Of a DNA stretch of 11,286 bases, positions 1-6,017 are shown piece after piece. Under the pieces are notes generated by a model that was not told the DNA's origin, did no database searches, and saw nothing but the letters and a program-made list of their open reading frames with translations. A program made the translations under genes and the position numbers. The stretch is taken from assembly GCA_016869775.1 (NCBI GenBank), contig VGDJ01000030.1:1-11286 (forward strand). The letters run 5' to 3'. Source of the DNA: Alphaproteobacteria bacterium (GTDB taxonomy: Bacteria > Pseudomonadota > Alphaproteobacteria > Rickettsiales > UBA1997). The number at the start of each line of letters is the position of its first letter. The stretch's first letter is position 1.

Positions 1-163
1 TAACTCTGGTTAAAGCATTAGAGGTTGCGTTAGCTGTTGCTTCAGCTATTGTCTGAGCAAAAGCTTGAGCTAGACCAAGGCTACTGGCTAAAACTGGAGC
101 AATGGCAACTAAAAAAGAGGCGCATAAGGAAAGTTTTAAGAATTGTTTAGTTTGTTTTTTCAT
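1..163 (-). CDS. virB2: TrbC/VirB2-family type IV secretion pilin, left copy (3' end outside window)
   Basis: The first 54 codons of a minus-strand gene that leaves the window at its left edge. The start is ATG at 163-161. The visible protein is the signal peptide (basic MKKQTKQ, then a hydrophobic stretch, with a likely cleavage near the AQAFA at residues 32-36) and the beginning of the mature region, ending at ALTRV. It matches the right-hand copy at 403-565 in all 54 residues; the only base difference is a synonymous Ser codon at 128. VirB2 proteins are small two-helix inner-membrane proteins that form or seed the pilus of type IV secretion systems, and several Rickettsiales carry tandem virB2 paralogues. 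The membrane helices of this copy lie outside the window, so whether it is intact cannot be judged. The assignment rests on the more complete neighbour. Confidence 0.7.
   Translation of the reverse strand, partial: MKKQTKQFLKLSLCASFLVAIAPVLASSLGLAQAFAQTIAEATANATSNALTRV
1..163. repeat. Direct repeat of virB2 5' coding region, unit 1
   Basis: Bases 1-163 match 403-565 at 162 of 163 positions, in the same orientation with a period of 402 bases. The difference is g at 128 against a at 530. The match ends exactly at the start codon of both genes; the bases upstream of each ATG are unrelated. The other end of this unit is beyond the window. Confidence 0.95.
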
Positions 164-271
164 AGATTTTTGATTGATTGGTTTATTAGAAATTTTATTT
201 TAAGGAAATTTAATAATTAATTTTGATTTAGCAAGTTTTTTTTAAGTAATCGCATTTTGATTTAAAACATC

Positions 272-565
272 TCAAAATAATTCAATATTCAGTTGAAGTT
301 TATAAACTTTACCAGAGAAAAAACCAATACCAACAGCAATAATTGCAAAAGCGGCAAAAGTCTTACCAGCGCTACCCTGAACAATTCTAAGAGCATTACA
401 CATAACTCTGGTTAAAGCATTAGAGGTTGCGTTAGCTGTTGCTTCAGCTATTGTCTGAGCAAAAGCTTGAGCTAGACCAAGGCTACTGGCTAAAACTGGA
501 GCAATGGCAACTAAAAAAGAGGCGCATAAAGAAAGTTTTAAGAATTGTTTAGTTTGTTTTTTCAT
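272..565 (-). CDS. virB2: TrbC/VirB2-family pilin-like protein, C-terminally truncated copy
   Basis: A 97-residue protein starting at ATG 565. Residues 1-36 look like a signal peptide (basic start, hydrophobic core, cleavage plausible after AFA). Residues 50-66 (NALTRVMCNALRIVQGSAG) and a hydrophobic segment at 67-84 followed by GKV match the first half of rickettsial VirB2 pilins. In the family the GK(V/L) turn leads into a Ser-Trp-Gly stretch and a second membrane helix. Here it runs into ten unrelated residues (YKLQLNIELF) and a stop, so the second helix is missing. I found no remnant of it in the other frames just downstream. The gene may be a decayed or partial duplicate, a donor for recombination with its neighbour, or a variant protein. 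It stands alone, 179 bases downstream of murB, and precedes the left copy on the same strand. Family assignment is fairly sure; function as a pilin is doubtful. Confidence 0.7.
   Translation of the reverse strand: MKKQTKQFLKLSLCASFLVAIAPVLASSLGLAQAFAQTIAEATANATSNALTRVMCNALRIVQGSAGKTFAAFAIIAVGIGFFSGKVYKLQLNIELF
403..565. repeat. Direct repeat of virB2 5' coding region, unit 2
   Basis: Partner of the repeat at 1-163. It may extend further into the gene (below 403), but the corresponding part of the left copy is outside the window, so the full repeat length is unknown. Confidence 0.95.
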
Positions 566-605
566 GAGATGATATTATTAGTATTAAATAATGTTTATTA
601 ATTTT

Positions 606-633
606 ATTTTTTTAAAGTTTTTTAAGATGTCAA
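606..633 (-). promoter_or_regulatory. Possible sigma-70-type promoter for the truncated virB2 copy
   Basis: On the minus strand a perfect -35 box TTGACA lies at 633-628. An A/T-only -10 candidate, AAAAAT at 611-606, follows 16 bases later and matches four of six consensus positions. The region is so AT-rich that the -10 choice is uncertain. The start codon at 565 is about 40 bases downstream. The rest of 566-744 shows no convincing gene or terminator. Confidence 0.35.
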
Positions 634-744
634 ACTTGTATTTGGTAATTTTGAAATAATTTATATTTTGTAATAAAACATTAAAAAACAGAGTTTGTTG
701 AGGGTTCATTTTTTTGTTAAAAATTAAATTATAATAAAAAATAA

Positions 745-1626
745 TCATTTTAACTCTTTTATTTCCCATTCTAGATCGATCCCGAATTTTTCATGAATCT
801 GTTTTTTCGCCTCATTACCAAGATTTAAAAGATCATCCGATTTAGCTTTTCCGATATTTATAAGAAAGTTACAATGTTTTGATGAAAATTGCGCATCACC
901 AAGTTTTTTACCCCTAAAGCCAATAGCATCAATTAGTTCCCAAGCTTTTTTTTGAGGAGGATTTTTAAAAGTACTCCCGCCTGTTTTAGCGCGAATTGGT
1001 TGGGAAGATTCGCGCTGAATTTGGAGTTGATTTATTTTTTCTCTCACTAAAATTTTGTCAGTTAAATTAATGCTAAATACACCCTCGATAAAAATATATT
1101 TTTTAGCCAAATTATTACCGCGATAGAAAAATCCAAAATCACTATTATTTATTTCCAAAGAATTTCCCTCAAAATCAAGAGCTTTGGCTTTTATTAAATT
1201 ATTTGAAATTTCTGATCCATAGCATCCTGCGTTCATTGCAATTGCGCCACCAATTGTTCCGGGAATTCCACTTAAAAATTCTAAGCCACCCAGTCCATAA
1301 TTGTGGCAATATTGAGCAACAGTTTGGCAAAGCGATGCTCCGCCTATTGTAATTGTTGAGTCATCGTGTCGAATTTTAGCGAAATCAGAAGATAGTTTTA
1401 TTAAAATACCACTTATTCCTTGATCAGAAATAATAACGTTTGAACCCGCTCCTATCAATTGTATTTTGATTTTTGTATCGACATTTTTCAAAAAAGTCGA
1501 CAAATCTTCTAAATCTTTGGGTTTAAATAAAACTTCCGCTCTTCCCTCAAGATCAAACCAGTTTGGAACCCTAGAGTCAAATTTATATTGACCTCTAACA
1601 ATTGGAAGCTTTGAGTTATCGATCAT
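745..1626 (-). CDS. murB: UDP-N-acetylenolpyruvoylglucosamine reductase MurB
   Basis: A flavoenzyme of 293 residues that uses NADPH to reduce UDP-GlcNAc-enolpyruvate to UDP-MurNAc, the second committed step of peptidoglycan precursor synthesis in the cytoplasm. The FAD-binding part shows GAGSN at 59-63 and IPGTIGGAIAMNAG at 121-134. Y168-R169 fits the active-site Tyr-Arg motif. S218 in GGSTFKNP is the expected proton donor, and E288 in the C-terminal LEWEI fits the catalytic glutamate. The single substrate-binding domain and the length suit the type II (shorter) MurB group. The start is ATG 1626, 11 bases inside the end of trmB, so the two are translated from one mRNA. In many bacteria murB sits in the mur-fts cluster; here it is separated from it and is last in the rplM-rpsI-rpiB-trmB group. 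Its presence implies the organism still makes at least some peptidoglycan. Confidence 0.95.
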   Translation of the reverse strand: MIDNSKLPIVRGQYKFDSRVPNWFDLEGRAEVLFKPKDLEDLSTFLKNVDTKIKIQLIGAGSNVIISDQGISGILIKLSSDFAKIRHDDSTITIGGASLCQTVAQYCHNYGLGGLEFLSGIPGTIGGAIAMNAGCYGSEISNNLIKAKALDFEGNSLEINNSDFGFFYRGNNLAKKYIFIEGVFSINLTDKILVREKINQLQIQRESSQPIRAKTGGSTFKNPPQKKAWELIDAIGFRGKKLGDAQFSSKHCNFLINIGKAKSDDLLNLGNEAKKQIHEKFGIDLEWEIKELK

Positions 1627-2314
1627 ATTTTATAATTTCGATTAAAATTGATTCTCTGCCCTCGGCACGAGCTTTTTTTTGATATTTAGTTTCTATCCAA
1701 TCACTGGGAAAGTTTTGCCATGAATTTTTTGAATTCGCTAACCACTTAAATTTCTTTGAGTTCAAAATATTACTTAAAATCCAAGTTTTATAAGAATTAT
1801 GATCGGTAGCTATGATAACTTTACCGTTAGGCGTTAAAATTCTCGCTAATAAATTATCGAGAAAGTAATTATTTATGAGGCGCCGTTTGAAGTGTTTAGA
1901 TTTTGGCCAAGGATCGGGAAATAAAATGTAAATTTTTTCAAAGAAGTCGTCGGGAATTTTGTCAATTATTAGCCTTAAATCATTATTAATTATTTTAAGA
2001 TTTGATAAAGGATGCTTTTCTAACATTCCCAAAAGATGAACAATCCCATTTAAGTGTGGTTCGCAACCATAGTAGTTTATTGTTGGATTTTCACTGGCCT
2101 TGTTAAAAATGAAATCGCCAAAACCAAAGCCAATTTCTAAATGATTGATTTTTTGTGAACTATTAAAGTCTAAAGCTTGATATTCTTTAATTTTATCAGT
2201 TAATAAATTTTTTTTATGGTCTGAGAGTTTGCGGCTTTTGATTCGACCAAAGCTTCTAATTATTTTTGGGTTATTTTGCCAGTTTTTCGACTCGCAATAG
2301 GTGTCTTTTTCCAT
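1616..2314 (-). CDS. trmB: tRNA (guanine-N7-)-methyltransferase TrmB
   Basis: A class I SAM-dependent methyltransferase of 232 residues that makes m7G46 in the variable loop of tRNAs. Visible motifs are the SAM loop EIGFGFGD at 60-67, E85-P86 in the position of the acidic residue that contacts SAM, the family signature FPDPWPK at 132-138 followed by a basic KHFKRR, and TKYQKKARAEGR at 209-220 near the C terminus. I chose ATG 2314; a TTG codon directly in front at 2317 adds only one residue. No later start would keep the conserved IRSFGR segment (19-24). The start therefore lies inside rpiB, giving a 44-base overlap in a different frame. The 3' end overlaps murB by 11 bases. Both overlaps point to translational coupling in one transcript. 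Confidence 0.94.
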   Translation of the reverse strand: MEKDTYCESKNWQNNPKIIRSFGRIKSRKLSDHKKNLLTDKIKEYQALDFNSSQKINHLEIGFGFGDFIFNKASENPTINYYGCEPHLNGIVHLLGMLEKHPLSNLKIINNDLRLIIDKIPDDFFEKIYILFPDPWPKSKHFKRRLINNYFLDNLLARILTPNGKVIIATDHNSYKTWILSNILNSKKFKWLANSKNSWQNFPSDWIETKYQKKARAEGRESILIEIIKYDR

Positions 2315-2717
2315 CAAATTTTTGAGATAAAAATGTTTTACAGATGTTCAATGCGTATTTGGGCTTTAGAATTCTTGCGCCCAGACAAATTACGTTGGCA
2401 TTGTTGTGAGCTCTAGCAAGTTTGGCGGTATTTTTGTTGTGGCACAAAGCGGCGCGAATTTGTTTGTGACGATTGGCCGAAATTGAGATGCCAATACCAC
2501 TCCCGCAAATTAAAATTCCAAAACTTTGGTCATCAATTTTATCGCATAATTTATTGGCAAAATCTGGATAATCGACTGAGTTTTTGGAAGAATCGCAACC
2601 AAGATCAAAAACTTCAGTTTGATATTTTTTAAGAGATTCAATTATGAATTTTTTAAGGTTGAATCCGGCGTGATCTGAGGCTATATAAATTTTTTTAGGT
2701 AAAAAAAGATTGCCCAT
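2271..2717 (-). CDS. rpiB: Ribose-5-phosphate isomerase B (RpiB/LacAB family)
   Basis: A cytoplasmic enzyme of 148 residues that interconverts ribose 5-phosphate and ribulose 5-phosphate in the non-oxidative pentose phosphate pathway, feeding nucleotide synthesis. Motifs are ASDHAGF at 13-19, VDYPDFA at 48-54, and CGSGIGISISANR with the expected catalytic base C71. The AR-H-NNANVICLGAR stretch has H104, which fits the ring-opening histidine, and the basic KRHLLR near the C terminus fits phosphate binding. The ATG at 2717 gives the normal family length; an in-frame TTG at 2750 would add 11 residues that are not family-like. It follows rpsI after 90 bases and overlaps trmB by 44 bases. The RpiB C-terminal motif lies within that overlap, so both reading frames look real. 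Confidence 0.93.
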   Translation of the reverse strand: MGNLFLPKKIYIASDHAGFNLKKFIIESLKKYQTEVFDLGCDSSKNSVDYPDFANKLCDKIDDQSFGILICGSGIGISISANRHKQIRAALCHNKNTAKLARAHNNANVICLGARILKPKYALNICKTFLSQKFDGKRHLLRVEKLAK

Positions 2718-2735
2718 TTTATTGGTTGAAAATTT

Positions 2736-2751
2736 GTTGCAAGACTGCAAC
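2736..2751 (-). other. Short stem-loop between rpsI and rpiB, possible weak terminator
   Basis: GTTGCA and TGCAAC form a perfect 6-base-pair stem around a 4-base loop, 57 bases after the rpsI stop and 19 bases before the rpiB start. On the minus strand it is followed by AAATTTTC rather than a clean T-run, so intrinsic termination would be weak. It may trim or stabilise the ribosomal-protein mRNA end. Nothing else stands out in the 90-base gap. Confidence 0.3.
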
Positions 2752-2807
2752 TGGGATAGTTAAAAGTAGTCGTATTTGAAGACCAATGCTTATAAAGCCA
2801 AGATAAA

Positions 2808-3284
2808 CTATCTTTTGCGATAAGTTTGACCTTTGCGAGCTTTTTTGAGACCGTATTTTTTTCTTTCGACAACTCTTGGGTCGCGAGTTAAAAAGCCACC
2901 CGATCTAAGAATTGGTTGGTTTTCTGGGTCGAACAACACTAGAGCTTTGCTGATGCCATGAGATAAAGCCCCAGCTTGACCACTTTTGCCACCACCTAAA
3001 ATTGTTGCAGTTATATCAAATTTGTTGTCGTTTTTGGTGGCGCCCAACGGAGCTTTGGCAATATTAACTAGAATTTCGCGACCAAAGTAGTTTCTGGCCT
3101 CTCTATCGTTAACGGTAACTTTTCCAGAACCTTGTTTAATCCAAACTTTGGCAATTGCATTCTTTCTTTTGCCGGTAGCGTAAGAGCGACCAAGAGAGTC
3201 GCGTACTTTTTGATAAACTACTTTGTTTTCAGTTTCGCTATTATTTTTCAAATCGATAATTTTTTCTTTGATAATTCCAGTCAT
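2808..3284 (-). CDS. rpsI: 30S ribosomal protein S9
   Basis: Ribosomal protein uS9 of 158 residues, a small-subunit head protein whose C-terminal tail reaches the P-site tRNA. The body starts at SYATGKRKNAIAKVW (about residue 34), and GGGKSGQAGALSHGISKAL and LTRDPRVVERKKYGLKKAR are family-typical. The protein ends in the expected basic Lys-Arg pair, although the tail (KGQTYRKR) departs from the common SFQFSKR form. The N-terminal extension of about 30 residues is typical of alphaproteobacterial S9. The start is ATG 3284, two bases after the rplM stop, so it is the second gene of the conserved L13-S9 operon. Confidence 0.97.
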   Translation of the reverse strand: MTGIIKEKIIDLKNNSETENKVVYQKVRDSLGRSYATGKRKNAIAKVWIKQGSGKVTVNDREARNYFGREILVNIAKAPLGATKNDNKFDITATILGGGKSGQAGALSHGISKALVLFDPENQPILRSGGFLTRDPRVVERKKYGLKKARKGQTYRKR

Positions 3285-3286
3285 AA

Positions 3287-3754
3287 TTAGTTGGTTTTTT
3301 TGTTTTTACGATTCATTGCTCCGACATCAAGTAATTGTGGATTTTGACCTTGATGCTTGTGTTCAGAACCTTTGTAGATATGAAGTTTAACCATTAAATC
3401 TCTTTGAAGAGGTCCGCGAGAAATCATTCTGGATACCGCATATTCAAGAATTCTTTCTGGGTGCTTGCCTTCAATAATTTGCCTAGCGGTGCGGTCTTTA
3501 ATGCCACCTGGAAAGCCAGTGTGCCAGTAGTATAGTTTTTCGGCATATTTTTTGCCGGTAAATTTGACCTTTTCAGCATTTATTACAACAACATGATCAC
3601 CACAATCAAGATTGGGAGTAAATGTTGTTTTGTGTTTACCGCGTAAAATTTTAGCGATTAAAGTGGATAAACGGCCAACGACCAAGTTTTCAGCGTCTAT
3701 TAACCACCACTTTTTTTCAATTTCGCTTGGTTTTGCAGTATATGTTTTATTCAT
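3287..3754 (-). CDS. rplM: 50S ribosomal protein L13
   Basis: Ribosomal protein uL13 of 155 residues, an early-assembling 23S rRNA-binding protein of the large subunit. Family-typical stretches are the N-terminal YTAKPSEIEKKWWLIDAE, GRLSTLIAKILRGKHK, NLDCGDHVVVINAEKV, WHTGFPGGIK and the AVSRMI-GPLQRDLM segment, in the usual order. Its start, alignment pattern and length agree with alphaproteobacterial L13. It is the promoter-proximal gene of the group running to murB. A strong -35 lies about 220 bases upstream, leaving a leader of roughly 185 bases. In Escherichia coli L13 represses its own rplM-rpsI mRNA through the leader; whether this leader does the same cannot be told from sequence alone. 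Confidence 0.97.
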   Translation of the reverse strand: MNKTYTAKPSEIEKKWWLIDAENLVVGRLSTLIAKILRGKHKTTFTPNLDCGDHVVVINAEKVKFTGKKYAEKLYYWHTGFPGGIKDRTARQIIEGKHPERILEYAVSRMISRGPLQRDLMVKLHIYKGSEHKHQGQNPQLLDVGAMNRKNKKTN

Positions 3755-3879
3755 AAGTCGATATAACTTTTAGATTTCAATGAGCCCTTGTTAATATTTA
3801 TGCCATCGCTATTGAAAGATTTTAAATCTGAGTTTTAAATCTTGTTGATTGCGGATGAATTAAGAAAGTCTTTAGAAAG

Positions 3880-3902
3880 CCCTTAGAAGATAGACCTAAG
3901 AG
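3880..3902 (-). promoter_or_regulatory. Stem-loop in the rplM leader, possible regulatory element
   Basis: Within the 5' leader of rplM, CTCTTAG and CTAAGGG can pair (seven pairs, one of them G-U) around a 9-base loop. No T-run follows, so it does not look like an intrinsic terminator. Other AT-rich self-complementary stretches lie nearer the gene. A role in L13 autoregulation is possible but unproven. The 237-base region 3755-3991 holds no tRNA or convincing ORF. Confidence 0.3.
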
Positions 3903-3948
3903 TTTTATGGCCTAAAATTCAATTAACTTATCTAAATAAGGGGCGCAC

Positions 3949-3977
3949 ATTTAACTAATTAAAATAACAAATGTCAA
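3949..3977 (-). promoter_or_regulatory. Sigma-70-type promoter for the rplM-rpsI group
   Basis: On the minus strand there is a perfect -35 TTGACA (3977-3972), a 17-base spacer and a -10 TTAAAT (3954-3949) that matches four of six consensus positions. It sits just downstream of the GNAT gene stop at 3992, so transcription would start near 3942 and give a leader of about 185 bases before rplM. Confidence 0.55.
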
Positions 3978-3991
3978 ACTAATTTTTAGGA

Positions 3992-4570
3992 CTATTTATA
4001 AAAATCATTTTTCAACAAACTAAAAAACACCACATCTCTAAATTGATTTTCATGAAAACGATGTTGGCGAAGATAGCCCTCAAGTAAAAATTTATTGCGA
4101 ATCAATAGGTTGCGAGAAGTCGAGTTTGTTGGTACAACACTGGCCTCAATTCTATTTACATGAAACTCTTTAAAGCCAAAATCACAAATTTTTTTTATGG
4201 CGTTACTCATTATTCCTTTTCCCCAATAATCACTTGATAAATCATAACTTATTTCGATTCTTTTGTGATAAGAGTTAAAGCCTGTTAATCCGATAGAGCC
4301 AATCATTTTATTGGAATCTTTTTTGGCAATGGCAAAATATGCCCCGTCGCCCCGCAAATAGGTGTTTTTCCAGTAATAGAAATCATGTTTGGCTTCTTCA
4401 ATATTTTTAGGAATTGTGCATAAAATATGTCTGTTAACCTCAGGTTTTGAGTAATATTCAAAAAAGCTTTCTATGTCGTCTTCGCATTCTTCGCGGATTA
4501 TGAAATCACCAATATGAAAAATCGGAAGACTTTTTTGGGTAGCGTTAGGATAATTTTCGCAATTGTTCAT
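3992..4570 (-). CDS. GNAT-family N-acetyltransferase, RimJ/RimL-like
   Basis: A protein of 192 residues with the acetyl-CoA-dependent GNAT fold. The region around 22-30 (DFIIREECE) fits the opening strand of RimJ/RimL-type members. MIGSIGLTGF (89-98) fits the central strand and RIEISYDL (104-111) the next one. DYWGKGIMSNAI (114-125) is the pyrophosphate-binding loop of the R/Q-x-x-G-x-G/A type. NRIEASVVPTNSTSRNLLIRNKF carries the Asn/Ser residues typical of the C-terminal half, and the final strand reads FRDVVFFSLL. Relatives acetylate N-termini of ribosomal proteins or antibiotics and polyamines; the substrate here cannot be assigned. The start is ATG 4570, 14 bases after the tlyC stop, so it is probably the last gene of the znuB-hemH-ybeY-tlyC operon. 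Confidence 0.88.
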   Translation of the reverse strand: MNNCENYPNATQKSLPIFHIGDFIIREECEDDIESFFEYYSKPEVNRHILCTIPKNIEEAKHDFYYWKNTYLRGDGAYFAIAKKDSNKMIGSIGLTGFNSYHKRIEISYDLSSDYWGKGIMSNAIKKICDFGFKEFHVNRIEASVVPTNSTSRNLLIRNKFLLEGYLRQHRFHENQFRDVVFFSLLKNDFYK

Positions 4571-4584
4571 GAATAAAGAAATTT

Positions 4585-5454
4585 TTAGTTATTTGTTGAT
4601 TCTAAGTTTTTATCTAAGTTTTTAATTTCAACGGTTTTTACGATTCTTTTGTCGGCATCAATTACGCGAAATATTAATCGAGATTTTTCAATTTTGTCGC
4701 CAATATTGGGTATATTTTTGAAAGCATAGATAGTTAATCCACCAACTGTTTCGGCATCGCAATCTTCAAATTTTATATTAAAAATATCTTCAAATTTTTT
4801 AATTTCGACTCTGCCCCCAAATTGATAGGTGGCGTCATCAATTTTTTTGATTTGGAAAAATGAACTTTCAAGAGGAATATCATGCTCATCATCAATTTGT
4901 CCAACAATTTGTTCGAGTAAATTTTCGATGGTTATTAGGCCGTCAACCGCTCCAAATTCGTCAAGTACAATAGCAATGTGAACTCTTGCCGAGCGCATCT
5001 TTAAAAGCGCTTCAAGTAATTTTGTTGAGCGAGGAATAAACAAAATTTTACGAATAATTTTAGCAATTTCAAATTTATTATTTGAGTCGCATAAAAATTT
5101 AGCCAAATCTTTGCTATGAATAAATCCAACGATATGATCGATATTATCGCGATAAACTGGAATTCGAGTATGTTCTTCATCGGTAATAATTTTTTTAATT
5201 TCATCAAGCGACGAGTCTTCTCGAATAGCAATTATGTCCGATCTGGGCGTCATGGCGGTATTAATTTTTTTGTCGCCAAAATTAACCATATTGCGAAACA
5301 TTTTTTTCTCTTCGCTAGTTATAAATCCTTCATTTTCATATGTTTCGGTGACATGATTAATGATTGAAGAAAATGATTTTTTGTTTTTTTTACCCAATAA
5401 ATTAAAAAATAAATTTATGAGTTTTTTGAAGCTAAAATTTTTGTAAGATTTCAT
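4585..5454 (-). CDS. tlyC: TlyC/CorC-type CBS-pair protein (annotated as hemolysin C in Rickettsia)
   Basis: A protein of 289 residues with a basic amphipathic N-terminus (1-30), a pair of CBS domains (about 72-130 and 136-190) opened by the family motif MTPRSD at 68-73, and a C-terminal CorC/HlyC transporter-associated domain (about 205-283). The FGAVDGLITIENLLEQIVGQIDDEHD stretch at the end of the second CBS domain is highly characteristic. Rickettsial TlyC has been reported as haemolytic, whereas CorC and related proteins act in magnesium/cobalt efflux; which role applies here is unknown. There is no DUF21 membrane domain, so it is the soluble short form. The start ATG shares four bases (ATGA) with the ybeY stop, a classic coupled arrangement that is also common elsewhere for ybeY-corC. 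Confidence 0.9.
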   Translation of the reverse strand: MKSYKNFSFKKLINLFFNLLGKKNKKSFSSIINHVTETYENEGFITSEEKKMFRNMVNFGDKKINTAMTPRSDIIAIREDSSLDEIKKIITDEEHTRIPVYRDNIDHIVGFIHSKDLAKFLCDSNNKFEIAKIIRKILFIPRSTKLLEALLKMRSARVHIAIVLDEFGAVDGLITIENLLEQIVGQIDDEHDIPLESSFFQIKKIDDATYQFGGRVEIKKFEDIFNIKFEDCDAETVGGLTIYAFKNIPNIGDKIEKSRLIFRVIDADKRIVKTVEIKNLDKNLESTNN

Positions 5455-6017
5455 TTAGAATACGGATTGTTAATGCCTAATTGTTTGAGAATTTTAATTT
5501 CTAAGTTTTCCATCACGGATGCCATTTTTAAATCTTCGTGATCATATCCAATAAGATGAAGAATGCCATGAATGACAAGGTGAGTCAAGTGTTCATTAAA
5601 TTTTTTATTATTATTTTTTGCCTCGTTTTTAATATATTCAAATCCCAAAATTATATCTCCTAAAAATATGTATTTAGCTTTTCCTATGGCATTTTTGAGG
5701 CCATGTTTTTGGATAATTTTTTCATCTAAATTGGCGAATGATAAAACGTTAGTGGGTTTATCGATATTACGAAATTGTTGATTAATTTTTTTGATTTGTG
5801 TGTTTGAGCAAAGACTAATTGAAGCTTCAAAAAGGCTTCCATTTTTTAGGTATTTTTTAAGTGGCGACAATTCAATTAATTTAACGCTTTGAGATTTAAT
5901 AAATTTTTCAATATCGTTGATTTCTAGCCATCTTTTTGATTTAACTTCGACCTCGATATTTATTGATTTGACAACTGATTTAATTGGTGATTTTAACTGT
6001 GATTTTGATTGGGGCAT
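5451..6017 (-). CDS. ybeY: Endoribonuclease YbeY (16S rRNA maturation / ribosome quality control)
   Basis: A zinc-dependent single-strand endoribonuclease of 188 residues used in 16S rRNA 3'-end processing and 70S quality control. The metal site HGILHLIGYDH supplies H150, H154 and H160. R83 in FRNIDKPTNVLSF fits the conserved active-site arginine, and YIFLGDIILG is the usual strand before it. Compared with typical YbeY, it carries about 18 extra Lys/Ser/Gln-rich residues before the first strand (INIEVEV, 19-25). No later ATG exists before that strand, so ATG 6017 is kept, although a non-ATG start inside this stretch cannot be excluded. It overlaps the hemH end by 25 bases and the tlyC start by 4 bases. 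Confidence 0.93.
   Translation of the reverse strand: MPQSKSQLKSPIKSVVKSINIEVEVKSKRWLEINDIEKFIKSQSVKLIELSPLKKYLKNGSLFEASISLCSNTQIKKINQQFRNIDKPTNVLSFANLDEKIIQKHGLKNAIGKAKYIFLGDIILGFEYIKNEAKNNNKKFNEHLTHLVIHGILHLIGYDHEDLKMASVMENLEIKILKQLGINNPYSK

Noticed and set aside
1..600. CRISPR-like or insertion-sequence repeat at the left end
   Set aside because: The repeat is coding sequence of a pilin gene in two copies. There are no short regularly spaced repeats, terminal inverted repeats or transposase.
584..769. Minus-strand ORF of 61 codons between murB and virB2
   Set aside because: It overlaps the murB 3' end, is almost pure Asn/Lys/Ile/Phe as expected from AT-rich non-coding DNA, shows no motif, and contains the candidate virB2 -35 box.
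2681..2872. Minus-strand ORF of 63 codons across the rpiB-rpsI gap
   Set aside because: It overlaps the ends of both genes in another frame and has no recognisable feature.
3755..3991. tRNA or known riboswitch in the rplM upstream gap
   Set aside because: No T-loop (GTTCGA-type) sequence, CCA end or cloverleaf pairing was seen, and no recognised riboswitch core is present.
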